NCBI GenBank assembly: GCA_910584065.1
Contig: CAJTZN010000051.1
Location: 1 to 24,463 of the forward strand
Direction: 5' to 3'
DNA length: 24,463 nt
DNA from: an uncultured Eubacterium sp.
GTDB taxonomy: Bacteria; Bacillota; Clostridia; Lachnospirales; Lachnospiraceae
Part shown: in pieces, positions 15,672 through 24,395 of the stretch
Numbering within the stretch: the first letter of the stretch is position 1
Layout: each line of letters begins with the position of its first letter
Notes under the pieces: generated by a model
Database searches by the model: none
The model's input: the letters and a program-made list of their open reading frames with translations, nothing else
What the model was told of the DNA's origin: nothing
Translations under genes and position numbers: made by a program

Positions 15672-17327
15672 ATGACATGCAGAGAAGCAATATATTCGGA
15701 AAACGTATTGGATTATATCGTGAATGCGTTCAGTGGCAACGAAGTCATCGAACAGCGGTATAATCCTCTTTGCATTACAGAAATTGATCGTTTCCGGGCG
15801 ATCGCATATAAACAGGAGGAGAAGATCAATAGCGAGAGCATTGGCCGTTTTGGATACGGAACAATCCCTCACGTCTACGGTTTGATGGCGGATGAGGCGC
15901 TGGAGGCTTCCGGTGTCTCCAAGATACGGAGGCAGCCGTATTTGGATCTGTATGGGCAGGGAATCTTGGTGGGGATCGTGGACACGGGGATTGACTTTAC
16001 GCACCCGGCATTTCTCAACGCGGATAATACGACGCGGATCCATTCTATCTGGGATCAGACGATCCGTGAGGGCGGTGATGTGAAAGGGTTCCAGTACGGA
16101 AGGGAATTTACGCAGGAGGAGATCAATGAAGCGTTGCGGGATGAGGAGCCGCTGTCCCTCATTCCGTCCAGGGATGAAAATGGGCACGGTACGTTTTTGG
16201 CGGGGATTGCCGCGGGAAATGAGATGCGGCAGCAGGATTTTTCGGGTGTTGCGCCGTTGTCCGAACTGGTCATAGTGAAATGCAAGGAAGCAAAAAACAG
16301 TTACCGTGAGTTTTACCGGGTTCCGAGCGATGTGCCGTGTTTTCAGGAAAATGATGTCATGTGCGGGATCTCTTATATTCTGCGCGTGGCGCAGGAGACG
16401 AAGAGGCAGGTGGCAATCTGTATCGGGATGGGAGGAAATTTGGGAAACCACGACGGGGAGACCCCGCTGTGCAGCATGATCGATTACATGAATATGCTTT
16501 CCGGTGTGTGCATCGTGACCTGTGTCGGAAATGAAGGGAACGCGAGACACCATTATCATCTGACAAAAGAACGTGAGGAAATCGATATCAATGTGGAATT
16601 GTCCAGCCAGGGATTTGTATGTGAATTATGGTGGAGAACGCCCGGCATCCTGCGGTTTGATGTTGTGTCCCCTGCTGGCACGACGCTGGGGATCACCCGG
16701 GCGACGACACACACGAAGATAAGGAAACTTTTTACGGTAGAAAATACGCTGTTGGAAGTACTCGGAGGGGAAGAACAGCAGCAGACGAGAGACCAGGTCG
16801 TCATGTTCCGTTTTGAAAACAGTAAGGCAGGTATATGGAAGATCCTTGTAGATTCAGAGGAAGCCGAGGTGGATTTTCATATGTGGCTGCCGATCACCCA
16901 GTTCCTTTACGGAGAAACGACGTTTGTCAGGCCCGATCCGAACGTGACGATCTGTGAGCCGGGAAACAGCAGGCGAGCCATCTCGCTTTCCGCTTACGAT
17001 CCCGCGGATGGGGCGCTGTTTCTTCAGGCGAGCAGGGGGTTTACGCCCAGCGGCATCGTCAAACCGGATGTGACGGCTCCCGGGGTAAAGCTGTATGGCC
17101 CGCTTCCCAAAAATAATTATGGGAGTATGACCGGAACGGGGGTGGCCACTGCACTGACGGCGGGGATTGCGGCTTTGTATATGCAGCAGTATTCTAATTT
17201 TGTCATCAGCGGTAATTCCGTACGTGAACTCTTGATCCGCGGGGCAGACCAGCGTGGAGAGGGGTATCCGAACCGGGAATGGGGATATGGTACAGTAAAC
17301 GCGTTCGAAAGTATTTTTTATGAGTGA
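15672..17327 (+). CDS. Csp-like S8 (subtilisin) family protein with catalytic Ser replaced by Gly
   Basis: Numbered from ATG 15672. The layout is an N-terminal prodomain-like segment (about 1-90) and a subtilase core interrupted by a jelly-roll-like insert (about 295-430). This resembles the Csp germination proteases of clostridia. Catalytic Asp is D104 in VGIVDTGID, His is H172 in NGHGTFLAGIAAG, and the oxyanion Asn is N287 in CVGNEGN. The serine motif, normally GTS followed by a small residue and Ala, reads GTGVATALTAG with G490 (codon GGG, 17139-17141) at the serine position. That change needs two base substitutions from any serine codon, so one sequencing error cannot explain it. The protein is otherwise intact with no signal peptide. 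It probably acts as a pseudoprotease. ATG 15672 has AGAGG 8-9 nt upstream; ATG 15663 is the alternative and adds three residues. Confidence 0.88.
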   Translation: MTCREAIYSENVLDYIVNAFSGNEVIEQRYNPLCITEIDRFRAIAYKQEEKINSESIGRFGYGTIPHVYGLMADEALEASGVSKIRRQPYLDLYGQGILVGIVDTGIDFTHPAFLNADNTTRIHSIWDQTIREGGDVKGFQYGREFTQEEINEALRDEEPLSLIPSRDENGHGTFLAGIAAGNEMRQQDFSGVAPLSELVIVKCKEAKNSYREFYRVPSDVPCFQENDVMCGISYILRVAQETKRQVAICIGMGGNLGNHDGETPLCSMIDYMNMLSGVCIVTCVGNEGNARHHYHLTKEREEIDINVELSSQGFVCELWWRTPGILRFDVVSPAGTTLGITRATTHTKIRKLFTVENTLLEVLGGEEQQQTRDQVVMFRFENSKAGIWKILVDSEEAEVDFHMWLPITQFLYGETTFVRPDPNVTICEPGNSRRAISLSAYDPADGALFLQASRGFTPSGIVKPDVTAPGVKLYGPLPKNNYGSMTGTGVATALTAGIAALYMQQYSNFVISGNSVRELLIRGADQRGEGYPNREWGYGTVNAFESIFYE

Positions 17328-17402
17328 CCGGGTACGCGGATTGTGATAATTCCCAGATAAAAAACGATTGTTGCGCGCTTCTATATGAAACAAAAACTGC
17401 CA

Positions 17403-17431
17403 TTGATTTTATACCGGAACTGGTTTATAAT
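17403..17431 (+). promoter_or_regulatory. Sigma-A-type promoter for the arabinofuranosidase gene
   Basis: TTGATT (17403-17408) and a consensus TATAAT (17426-17431) are spaced by exactly 17 nt, the best promoter match I see in the window. It lies in the 166-nt gap between the S8 gene and the GH127 gene and would start transcription near 17438, about 55 nt before the ATG. The rest of this gap holds the dyad listed next and the ribosome site. Confidence 0.62.
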
Positions 17432-17445
17432 ATTATCCATAAATA

Positions 17446-17463
17446 TGTGCCTGTTCAGGTACA
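17446..17463 (+). promoter_or_regulatory. 18-bp dyad just downstream of the promoter (candidate operator)
   Basis: TGTGCCTG and CAGGTACA form an inverted repeat around a central TT, with seven Watson-Crick pairs and one mismatch (G/T). It lies about 8-25 nt past the likely transcription start, where a bound repressor would block initiation or elongation. Carbohydrate genes of this type are often controlled by LacI- or GntR-type repressors with dyads of similar size. No regulator gene adjoins, so the assignment is a guess from position. Confidence 0.35.
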
Positions 17464-17493
17464 GAGTGACGAAAAAAAGAAGGAGGTATTGTA

Positions 17494-20400
17494 ATGATAC
17501 ACGATAAGAAGCACCGGCTTTTGCGTCGTGGTATGGCAGTCTTGCTAGGGGGTGCACTCGTTCTCGGGTCCGTTCCGTACAGTGAGGTACCGTTCGTACT
17601 GGCGGCCGAGGAATCGGCGGAAAGTAAGGTGGCGTTCAACGAGGATGTGAGTTTGTTAAAATTTAAGCACAAACAAGTCATTTCGAACCTGGAAATGCCA
17701 ACGGAAGGGAAAAATGGAAGCAGTATTTCATGGAGTTCTTCCAAGGCGGGGACGATCGCAACCGACGGAACGGTGAAACGGCCGTCTGCGGGAAGTCCGG
17801 ATGAGGAAGTTACACTGGAGGCTACGATTTCAATGAATGATTTATCGACGAAGAAACTATTTTCGTTTACTGTTTTGGCAGAGGATTCGATTTCTGGCCT
17901 CAAACAGTTTGACCTGGATGATGTAGCGGTTACGGATCCGTATTATTTGGCAGCGCAGAGTTCTGATATCGAATTTTTGAAGAAATTTGACAATGACCGC
18001 ATCTTATCCCGTTTCCGTGAAACGGCGGGTATCGATACGCAGGGCAAGAGTCCATATAAAGGATGGGAAGACGGCCTGCTCGGCGGACACTGCGTCGGAC
18101 ATTATTTATCTGCCTGCGCGCAGGGGGTGAAGGCGACCGGCGACCAGGAACTGAAACAGAAACTGGACGAGATCATTTCCGGACTGAAAGAATGCCAGGA
18201 TACGCTGGGCACGGGATTTTTGTTCGGAGCGAAGATCAACAATAAAGATAATGTCGAGCATCAGTTTGATGTAGTGGAGAAAAAAGGATATTCCAATGAG
18301 ATCTGGGTGCCGTGGTACAATATGCACAAAATGGTAGCCGGACTGGTAGATACGTATAAATTTACCGGAAATGAGGAAGCGCTGGAGACAGCGAAGAAAC
18401 TCGGAACATGGGTGTATAACCGCGTTAGTAAGTGGAACGATGCGACCAGGAAACGTGTACTCAGCGTCGAGTATGGCGGGATGAATGACTGCATGTATGA
18501 TCTGTATTTCTACTCGGGTGATCCGAACCACTTAGAGGCGGCACACCAGTTTGATGAGGATCGGGTTAAGGTGAACAATAAAGGTGACGTAACAGATCGT
18601 GAATTGTTGGAAACGGTGCTTTCCGGAAATGAAAACACATTGAACGGCAAGCATGCGAATACGACGATCCCCAAATTTGTCGGAGCGTTAAAACGCTATA
18701 CCGTCTTAAAAGCAAGGGGAGAGGCGACAGAGGAAGATGAGAAGTACCTGAAATATGCAGAGAAGTTCTGGGATGTGGCAGTGGATCACTATTCCTACAT
18801 AACCGGAGGCGTGAGTGTAATGGAGCACTTCCGTCAGGCAGGGAAACTGGATGCGACGCGTACGAAGACGAACTGCGAGAGCTGCTGTGCCCACAATATG
18901 CTGAAACTGTCGCGTGAATTGTACAAAGTGACAGGAGAGAAGAAGTATTCTGATTACTATGAAACGACGCTGCGCAACTCGATCATGGGGGCTGTGAAAT
19001 CGGAAGAAGGGGCGGCTGCCTACTTTATCCCGATGGCGACCGGGTATTTTAAGACATTTGGCGACCCGGATCCGGCGAAGAACATGTACTGGTGCTGTAC
19101 CGGCAGCGGAATGGAGAACTTTACGAAACTCGGCGACAGCATTTATTTCCACAATGACAATACATTGGTCGTAAACCAGTATGTCGCTTCCAAAGTAAAA
19201 TGGGAAGAGAAGAACATGGAGATCACGCAGGAATCGGATGTGACGAAATCCGACGTGGCGACGCTGAAGGTTCATATGCTGAACGGATCGTCACAGAATG
19301 CTGTGATCGCACTGCGTGTGCCAGACTGGGCCAGCGGCAAGGTGACAGTAAAGGTAAATGGGACGACGATCAAAGATGCGGCTTCTAACGGCTACATTTC
19401 CATCAGCCGCGAGTGGAAGGAAAACGATGAAGTGTCGATCCAGTATCCGATGGCAGTGACGGCTGCGGGACTGCCGGACAATAATACGGTATACGGTTTC
19501 CAGTACGGGCCGACCGTGCTGGCAGCGAAACTCGGTACGAGTCGTATGAAGGAGACGACATGGGCCGGAGCAAATCTGACGGCGCCGCTTTGGAAAGTGG
19601 TAGGACCAGAGGAAAAGGATTTTACAATCGAGTATGGCGCTTCGCAGGAGGGTACTCCGTTTGCCAGCGAGACACTTTCTATTCAGGAAATGCTTTCGAT
19701 GGATGAATTTATCGAAAACATTGACAGCTATCTGGTGAAAGACGAATCCGCGGATACGCTTACGTTTAAGATGACGGGCACCAATGCGGAGGAAACATTT
19801 GACGGTGGCCTGACGTTTGTACCATTTAATACGTTAAATGATGAGAGATACGGAATCTACTGGTACTTTGAGAGTCCGTTTGACGTGGCAGATGAGGGCG
19901 CGATCCTCGAGGGAAAACAGAATGGAAGGGTTAGTTCCAGTACGCTGGACTCCACCCAGCCTGGATATGGACAGTACGAGAACGATGCCATCCATCAGAT
20001 GCAGGAGAAGGATTCGATGGCAGGTACGATCGAAAATGGCGGAAGTACCCGTTGTGCCAAAGCAGGCGGCTATTTCATGTACAATTTCATCGTTGACAAG
20101 GACAAGACGAATTCCGTACTCTGCCGTTTCGCCAAAGCGGACAATGGCAAGACGATGAAAATCTCGGTCGGCGATCAGGTCATCGCGGAAAAGACGATGG
20201 ATTACAAAGGCGACGATGAATTCTTCATGGAGTATTTCGAGATTCCGGCAGATGTGCTGGCGGCTGCGATGAAGACGATTTCCGTGGCAGACGACGCAGG
20301 CGTGGAAAAATCCTACACGGTTGTGACTGTGAAGTTCGAGAGCGCGTCGGCGACAGAAGACAGCGCAAGATTGGTCGGCGGTCTCTCGATGACGAAGAAT

Positions 20401-21069
20401 TTTGATAAAAACGCGGTGCTGACTGCTGTGACGAGCAGTAACGGGGAAGTGCGCAGCGAAGGCGATACCTTTACCGTATATCTTCCGGCCGGAACAGGCA
20501 GTACGAAGCTGAAATTTGACATCGCGGACCGTTACGGACTGCTGTATATCAACGATGCCCTCGTAAATGACGGAAGAAAGCTGGATTATCTGCTGACGGA
20601 GGATACGACGACCCTTTCATTGAAAGTATTTGCCGAAGACCACGAGACTTCGAAAACGTATACAGTCAAGATTTTGAGAGGCGTGGACGCGCCGTCGAAT
20701 GATACGCCGAAGCCGGATACGCCGGCTACACCGGTACCGTCTCCAACTGTACCGGGAAATGTGCAGACACCGACGCCGGCGCCGAGTATCACGCCGACAA
20801 GTACGCCAAAACCGACAACAGGTGCAAAGAAAGCGTCGATTTCCATTACGGCAAAGAAAACCGTGAAGAAAGGGAAGAGCATCACGCTTAAAGCGAAGCT
20901 GAAAAATGTTTCCGGCAAGGTGAAGTGGTCGGTGAACAAAAAGAAACTTGCTAAGATCACGGCGAAGGGCGCGAATAAGGCGAAACTGAAAGCGCTGAAA
21001 AAAGGAACAGTAAAAGTGACGGCAAAGGTGAAGAAAGTGAAGAAGACGATAAGCATTAAGATCAAATAA
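17494..21069 (+). CDS. Secreted multidomain GH127 (DUF1680) beta-L-arabinofuranosidase-like enzyme
   Basis: A 1191-residue extracellular protein. It has a signal peptide (1 to about 38, ending VLAAEE), an Ig-like domain (about 45-130), and a GH127 (alpha/alpha)6 domain (about 135-690). It ends with beta-rich C-terminal modules (about 690-965), a cadherin-like beta-sandwich (about 970-1066), a Pro/Thr linker (1067-1111) and a Lys-rich Ig-like module (1112-1191). GH127 enzymes release L-arabinofuranose from plant glycans or glycoproteins using a zinc-bound cysteine nucleophile. Here the predicted metal ligands and nucleophile are visible: E462-S-C464 in TNCESCC and C534/C535 in YWCCTGSG. E444 in VMEHF is the likely acid/base. 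These correspond in order and spacing to E338, C340, C417/C418 and E322 of Bifidobacterium HypBA1. The start has GAAGGAGG upstream. There is no LPXTG anchor and no adjacent sugar transporter. Confidence 0.88.
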   Translation: MIHDKKHRLLRRGMAVLLGGALVLGSVPYSEVPFVLAAEESAESKVAFNEDVSLLKFKHKQVISNLEMPTEGKNGSSISWSSSKAGTIATDGTVKRPSAGSPDEEVTLEATISMNDLSTKKLFSFTVLAEDSISGLKQFDLDDVAVTDPYYLAAQSSDIEFLKKFDNDRILSRFRETAGIDTQGKSPYKGWEDGLLGGHCVGHYLSACAQGVKATGDQELKQKLDEIISGLKECQDTLGTGFLFGAKINNKDNVEHQFDVVEKKGYSNEIWVPWYNMHKMVAGLVDTYKFTGNEEALETAKKLGTWVYNRVSKWNDATRKRVLSVEYGGMNDCMYDLYFYSGDPNHLEAAHQFDEDRVKVNNKGDVTDRELLETVLSGNENTLNGKHANTTIPKFVGALKRYTVLKARGEATEEDEKYLKYAEKFWDVAVDHYSYITGGVSVMEHFRQAGKLDATRTKTNCESCCAHNMLKLSRELYKVTGEKKYSDYYETTLRNSIMGAVKSEEGAAAYFIPMATGYFKTFGDPDPAKNMYWCCTGSGMENFTKLGDSIYFHNDNTLVVNQYVASKVKWEEKNMEITQESDVTKSDVATLKVHMLNGSSQNAVIALRVPDWASGKVTVKVNGTTIKDAASNGYISISREWKENDEVSIQYPMAVTAAGLPDNNTVYGFQYGPTVLAAKLGTSRMKETTWAGANLTAPLWKVVGPEEKDFTIEYGASQEGTPFASETLSIQEMLSMDEFIENIDSYLVKDESADTLTFKMTGTNAEETFDGGLTFVPFNTLNDERYGIYWYFESPFDVADEGAILEGKQNGRVSSSTLDSTQPGYGQYENDAIHQMQEKDSMAGTIENGGSTRCAKAGGYFMYNFIVDKDKTNSVLCRFAKADNGKTMKISVGDQVIAEKTMDYKGDDEFFMEYFEIPADVLAAAMKTISVADDAGVEKSYTVVTVKFESASATEDSARLVGGLSMTKNFDKNAVLTAVTSSNGEVRSEGDTFTVYLPAGTGSTKLKFDIADRYGLLYINDALVNDGRKLDYLLTEDTTTLSLKVFAEDHETSKTYTVKILRGVDAPSNDTPKPDTPATPVPSPTVPGNVQTPTPAPSITPTSTPKPTTGAKKASISITAKKTVKKGKSITLKAKLKNVSGKVKWSVNKKKLAKITAKGANKAKLKALKKGTVKVTAKVKKVKKTISIKIK

Positions 21070-21084
21070 GTGGAGATTTTATAG

Positions 21085-22308
21085 ATGATTGCAAAGCAGA
21101 TGGAAGAGCTGGTAAATGGGAGTTCCGTGATCCGCGCCATGTTTGAGGAAGGAAAAAAGATGGCGGCGGAGTACGGAGAAGAAAACGTGTTTGATTTCAG
21201 CCTCGGGAATCCGAGTGTGGAGCCGCCGGAAGAGGTGCGGCAGGCGGTGATCGACATTATCGAACATGAGAAGCCGAATGAGCTGCACGGGTATATGAAT
21301 AATTCCGGCTATGAAGATGTCAGAAGGACGATAGCAGACAGCCTGAATCAAAAGCACGGAACCCATTTTACCGAACAGAATATCGTGATGACGGTCGGCG
21401 CAGCCGGGGGATTGAATGTGATCTTGAAGGCGCTTGTGGATCCCGGCGATGAGGTGATCGTATTTGCCCCGTTTTTCGGGGAATACAGGAATTATGTGGC
21501 AAATGTGGGAGGGGCGACGGTTGTCGTTCCTCCCGATACGGAAACGTTTATGCCCGATCTGCCTGAATTTGAGCGCCGCATCACCAGGCGGACGAAAGCT
21601 GTCATCATCAATACGCCGAATAACCCGACGGGAGTCGTGTACTCCGAAGAGGTGCTGCGCGGACTGGCGGACGTTATGACGAGGAAACAGGAAGAATACG
21701 GGACGGATATTTATCTGATTTCGGATGAGCCGTACCGGGAACTCGTGTATAATGGCGTAAAAGTACCATATGTTACGAAATATTTCGCAAATACCATCGT
21801 CGGTTATTCCTACAGCAAATCTCTTTCTCTGCCCGGTGAGCGCATCGGCTACCTCGTCATTCCGGACGAGGCGGCGGATGCCGGCCGGATCATGTCGGCG
21901 GCGAACGTGGCCACGAGAATCCTCGGATTTGTCAACGCCCCTTCGCTCCAACAGCGCGTGATTGCCAGATGTATCAATGCGAAAGTGGATGTGGAAAGCT
22001 ATGACCGCAACCGCCGGCTGTTAGTGGAACATCTCAGGAAATACGGCTACGAATGCGCTAGTCCGGACGGGGCTTTTTACCTGTTCGTGAAATCTTTAGA
22101 GCCGGATGATGCGGCGTTTGCGGCGAAGGCAAAGGAATTAAACCTTCTCGTCGTTCCCGGAAGTTCATTTGCGTGTCAGGGATATGTGCGCATCGCGTAC
22201 TGCGTCAGCTATGATATGATCGTGCGGGCGCTGCCGGCGTTTGAAAAGCTGGCGGATATTTATTCTTTGGGTACGGAGGATGGAGGTAATGATGGACAAA
22301 AGACCTGA
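21085..22308 (+). CDS. PLP-dependent class I/II aminotransferase
   Basis: A fold type I aminotransferase of 407 residues. Key motifs are FSLGNPSVEPP (38-48), TVGAAGGLNVILKAL (103-117), NTPNNPTGV (176-184), the PLP aspartate D214 in ISDEPYRELVY, and the Schiff-base lysine K245 in YSYSKSLSLPGERIGY, followed by YVRIAYCVS. The LPGERIGY form is a branch distinct from the aspartate aminotransferase at 11598. Substrates cannot be read from the sequence. It starts only 15 nt after the arabinofuranosidase stop with no terminator between, so some read-through from that gene is likely. Its last 20 nt overlap the following hisC-like gene, implying translational coupling. Confidence 0.91.
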   Translation: MIAKQMEELVNGSSVIRAMFEEGKKMAAEYGEENVFDFSLGNPSVEPPEEVRQAVIDIIEHEKPNELHGYMNNSGYEDVRRTIADSLNQKHGTHFTEQNIVMTVGAAGGLNVILKALVDPGDEVIVFAPFFGEYRNYVANVGGATVVVPPDTETFMPDLPEFERRITRRTKAVIINTPNNPTGVVYSEEVLRGLADVMTRKQEEYGTDIYLISDEPYRELVYNGVKVPYVTKYFANTIVGYSYSKSLSLPGERIGYLVIPDEAADAGRIMSAANVATRILGFVNAPSLQQRVIARCINAKVDVESYDRNRRLLVEHLRKYGYECASPDGAFYLFVKSLEPDDAAFAAKAKELNLLVVPGSSFACQGYVRIAYCVSYDMIVRALPAFEKLADIYSLGTEDGGNDGQKT

Positions 22309-23362
22309 ATGGGCTGCTCATGTGCGCCGGGTGACGCCGTATGTACCGGGCGAGCAGCCAAATGATACAGATATGATCAAATTAAATACCAATGAGAATC
22401 CCTATCCGCCGTCGCCGGCTGTATTTGAAGCCTGTCGGAATTTGGATCCGGCCGTTTTTTCCCTGTATCCGGAACTGTCGGCGGGCAGTCTGGTGAGGAG
22501 TCTGGCAGCGTATCACGGCATTTCGGAGAGGGAGGTATTTGTCGGCGTAGGCTCGGATGATGTGCTTTCGCTGGCGTTTCTCACCTTTTTTAATGCGGAA
22601 AAGCCGATCCTTTTTCCGGATATTACCTATTCTTTTTATCCGGTCTGGGCGGAGGTTTACCGCATTCCGTTTGCGTGTATGGCAGTGCGGCCTGACTTTA
22701 CGATCGACCCGGCCGATTATCACCGGGAAAATGGCGGGGTTGTCATCGCGAACCCCAATGCGCCGACTTCGATCGGCATGACGATTTCGCAGATTGAGGA
22801 CGTGATCCGTGCCAATCCGGGCGTCGTCGTGATTATTGATGAAGCCTATGTGGATTTTGGCGGAGAGACTGTCCTGCCGCTGATTTCGAAGTATGATAAT
22901 CTCCTCGTCGTGCGCACGTATTCAAAATCCCGCTCACTGGCGGGAATGCGCATCGGTTACGCGATGGGGAACGAGAATCTCATACAGGCGTTGAATGACG
23001 TAAAAGAGTCCATCAATTCGTATACGATCAATACCGCGTCTATCCGTCTGGGGATCGCTTCACTGGGAGACGAGCAGTACTTTCAGGAAAATCTGCAGAA
23101 AGTGATGGGGACGAGAGAGCGCGTGAAAGAAGCGCTGTGCGGGATGGGATTTGACGTCAAACAATCCCAGACAAATTTTCTTTTTGCCTCACACCACACG
23201 GCACCGGCAAGAGAGATTTTCGAGAAATTGAAACAGCGGCATATATATGTGAGGTATTTTAGTAAGAAGCGCATTGAAAATTACCTGCGCATCACAGTGG
23301 GGACGGAGGAACAGATGGATCAATTCCTTGAGGCGGTCCGTGAGATTACAGGCACATTTTGA
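22289..23362 (+). CDS. hisC: Histidinol-phosphate aminotransferase-like protein
   Basis: A HisC-type fold I aminotransferase. It has the family hallmark KLNTNENPYPPSP (31-43), VFVGVGSDDVLSLAF (83-97), IANPNAPTSIG (153-163), PLP aspartate D184 in IIDEAYVDF, and lysine K213 in VRTYSKSRSLAGMRIGYAMG; near the end are YVRYFSKK and YLRITVGT. HisC makes L-histidinol phosphate from imidazole-acetol phosphate. The same family includes aromatic and other aminotransferases, and no other his genes are in view, so the symbol is provisional. Two adjacent ATGs (22289, 22292) follow two overlapping GGAGG sites; either is possible. It overlaps the preceding aminotransferase gene by 20 nt. Confidence 0.85.
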   Translation: MMDKRPEWAAHVRRVTPYVPGEQPNDTDMIKLNTNENPYPPSPAVFEACRNLDPAVFSLYPELSAGSLVRSLAAYHGISEREVFVGVGSDDVLSLAFLTFFNAEKPILFPDITYSFYPVWAEVYRIPFACMAVRPDFTIDPADYHRENGGVVIANPNAPTSIGMTISQIEDVIRANPGVVVIIDEAYVDFGGETVLPLISKYDNLLVVRTYSKSRSLAGMRIGYAMGNENLIQALNDVKESINSYTINTASIRLGIASLGDEQYFQENLQKVMGTRERVKEALCGMGFDVKQSQTNFLFASHHTAPAREIFEKLKQRHIYVRYFSKKRIENYLRITVGTEEQMDQFLEAVREITGTF

Positions 23363-23403
23363 ATTTTTCATCATATACTGGAATAAAGGCGGCAGAGAGG
23401 TGT

Positions 23404-24054
23404 ATGATGAGAAGGGAACGGAGAATCGAGGGGATCGATGTAAGCCATTGGGAGGGCGACATTGATTTCCAGGAGGTAAAGCGGGCGGGGATCCGCTTTG
23501 TTTACATGAAGGCCAGTGAAGGGGTATCGTATATCGACCCTGATTTTGAACGGAATTACAGGGAGGCCAGGAAGGCCCGGCTGAAGATCGGTTTTTATCA
23601 TTATGTGACCGCGGGCAGCGAAGAAGAGGCGCGGGCACAGGCGAGACATTTCGCGGATGTCATATGGGGGAAGGTCTATCACGGCTGTCCGGTCATGGAC
23701 TTTGAGTCCTTCGACAGCCTGACGAAAGATCAGATCAATGATATTTCCGCTGCTTTTCTCCGGGAACTGAGAGAGGTGACGGGCAAGCGGGTTGCGATCT
23801 ACAGTGACGCCAACAATGCGACGAATACGTTTGACGAGAGGCTCGCGGTGTATCCGCTCTGGATCGCCGATTACGGAGTGGCACGGCCGGATATGCGCAA
23901 TCACTGGAAACGCTGGGCCGGGTGGCAGTATACGGATGCTGGAAGAGTGGAAGGGATCCGTGGAAGAGTGGACCGGGACTACTTTACCGAGGAGATGCTT
24001 ACTTCTCGAAAATCGGTGCTCAGTGATGAGGATGAAGAAGAAAACTGTGATTAA
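23404..24054 (+). CDS. GH25 muramidase (lysozyme-like), no signal peptide
   Basis: A 216-residue single-domain glycoside hydrolase family 25 protein, predicted to cut the beta-1,4 bond after N-acetylmuramic acid in peptidoglycan. Family motifs are GIDVSHWEGDIDF (10-22, D12), FVYMKASEG (32-40), FYHYVTA (64-70), VMDFESF with acids D99 and E101 (97-103), LWIADYG, and the closing WQYTDAGRVEGIRGRVDRDYF. All expected catalytic acids are present. No signal peptide, membrane segment or wall-binding repeat is visible, so export would need another route, or the enzyme acts inside, as in phage or engulfment contexts. The adjoining genes are not phage-like. AGAGAGG just before 23404/23407 is the ribosome site; ATG 23407 is the alternative start. 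Confidence 0.9.
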   Translation: MMRRERRIEGIDVSHWEGDIDFQEVKRAGIRFVYMKASEGVSYIDPDFERNYREARKARLKIGFYHYVTAGSEEEARAQARHFADVIWGKVYHGCPVMDFESFDSLTKDQINDISAAFLRELREVTGKRVAIYSDANNATNTFDERLAVYPLWIADYGVARPDMRNHWKRWAGWQYTDAGRVEGIRGRVDRDYFTEEMLTSRKSVLSDEDEEENCD

Positions 24055-24056
24055 AT

Positions 24057-24112
24057 AAAAAAAGGAGTATCTCCCCCGATGAACACCCATCATTGGGAAG
24101 ATGCTTCTTTTT
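24057..24112. terminator. Bidirectional intrinsic terminator between GH25 gene and tRNA cluster
   Basis: A long stem pairs about 24058-24075 with 24095-24112 (core GGAGTATCTCCC against GGGAAGATGCTTC, with G-U pairs and a bulge). A run of A precedes and a run of T follows, so both strands have U-tracts after the hairpin. Plus-strand transcripts from the GH25 gene and minus-strand transcripts from the tRNA cluster would both end here. Confidence 0.75.
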
Positions 24113-24158
24113 AGGTTTTTCCAATCTTAGATCGGAAAATATCCCGAATGCTTTTATC

Positions 24159-24230
24159 CTGGGCTAGCTGGATTCGAACCAGCGAGTGTAGGAGTCAAAG
24201 TCCTATGCCTTACCCCTTGGCGATAGCCCA
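24159..24230 (-). tRNA. tRNA-Gln (anticodon UUG)
   Basis: The minus strand folds into a cloverleaf: acceptor TGGGCTA with TAGCCCA, D-arm GCCAAGGGGTAAGGC, anticodon stem TAGGA/TCCTA around loop CTTTGAC (anticodon TTG), and T-loop TTCGAAT. The discriminator is G, as in other glutamine tRNAs. CCA is not encoded and must be added after transcription. Last gene of the minus-strand cluster. Confidence 0.95.
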
Positions 24231-24257
24231 ATGTCCTACATAAAACTGATAGGAGAG

Positions 24258-24332
24258 GGTGGGTAATGGGATTCGAACCCACGGCCTTCAGAGCCACAAT
24301 CTGACGCGCTAACCAACTGCGCTATACCCACC
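24258..24332 (-). tRNA. tRNA-His (anticodon GUG)
   Basis: Cloverleaf on the minus strand: acceptor GTGGGTA with TACCCAC, anticodon stem TCAGA/TCTGA around TTGTGGC (anticodon GTG), and T-loop TTCGAAT. A G directly before the acceptor can serve as the extra G-1 that histidyl-tRNA synthetase requires, opposite discriminator C. CCA is not encoded. Confidence 0.95.
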
Positions 24333-24395
24333 ATGAAAGATGATATTCCATACGTATATCTCATTTTGCATGGATCCGGCGCTGCTGCACCGTAA

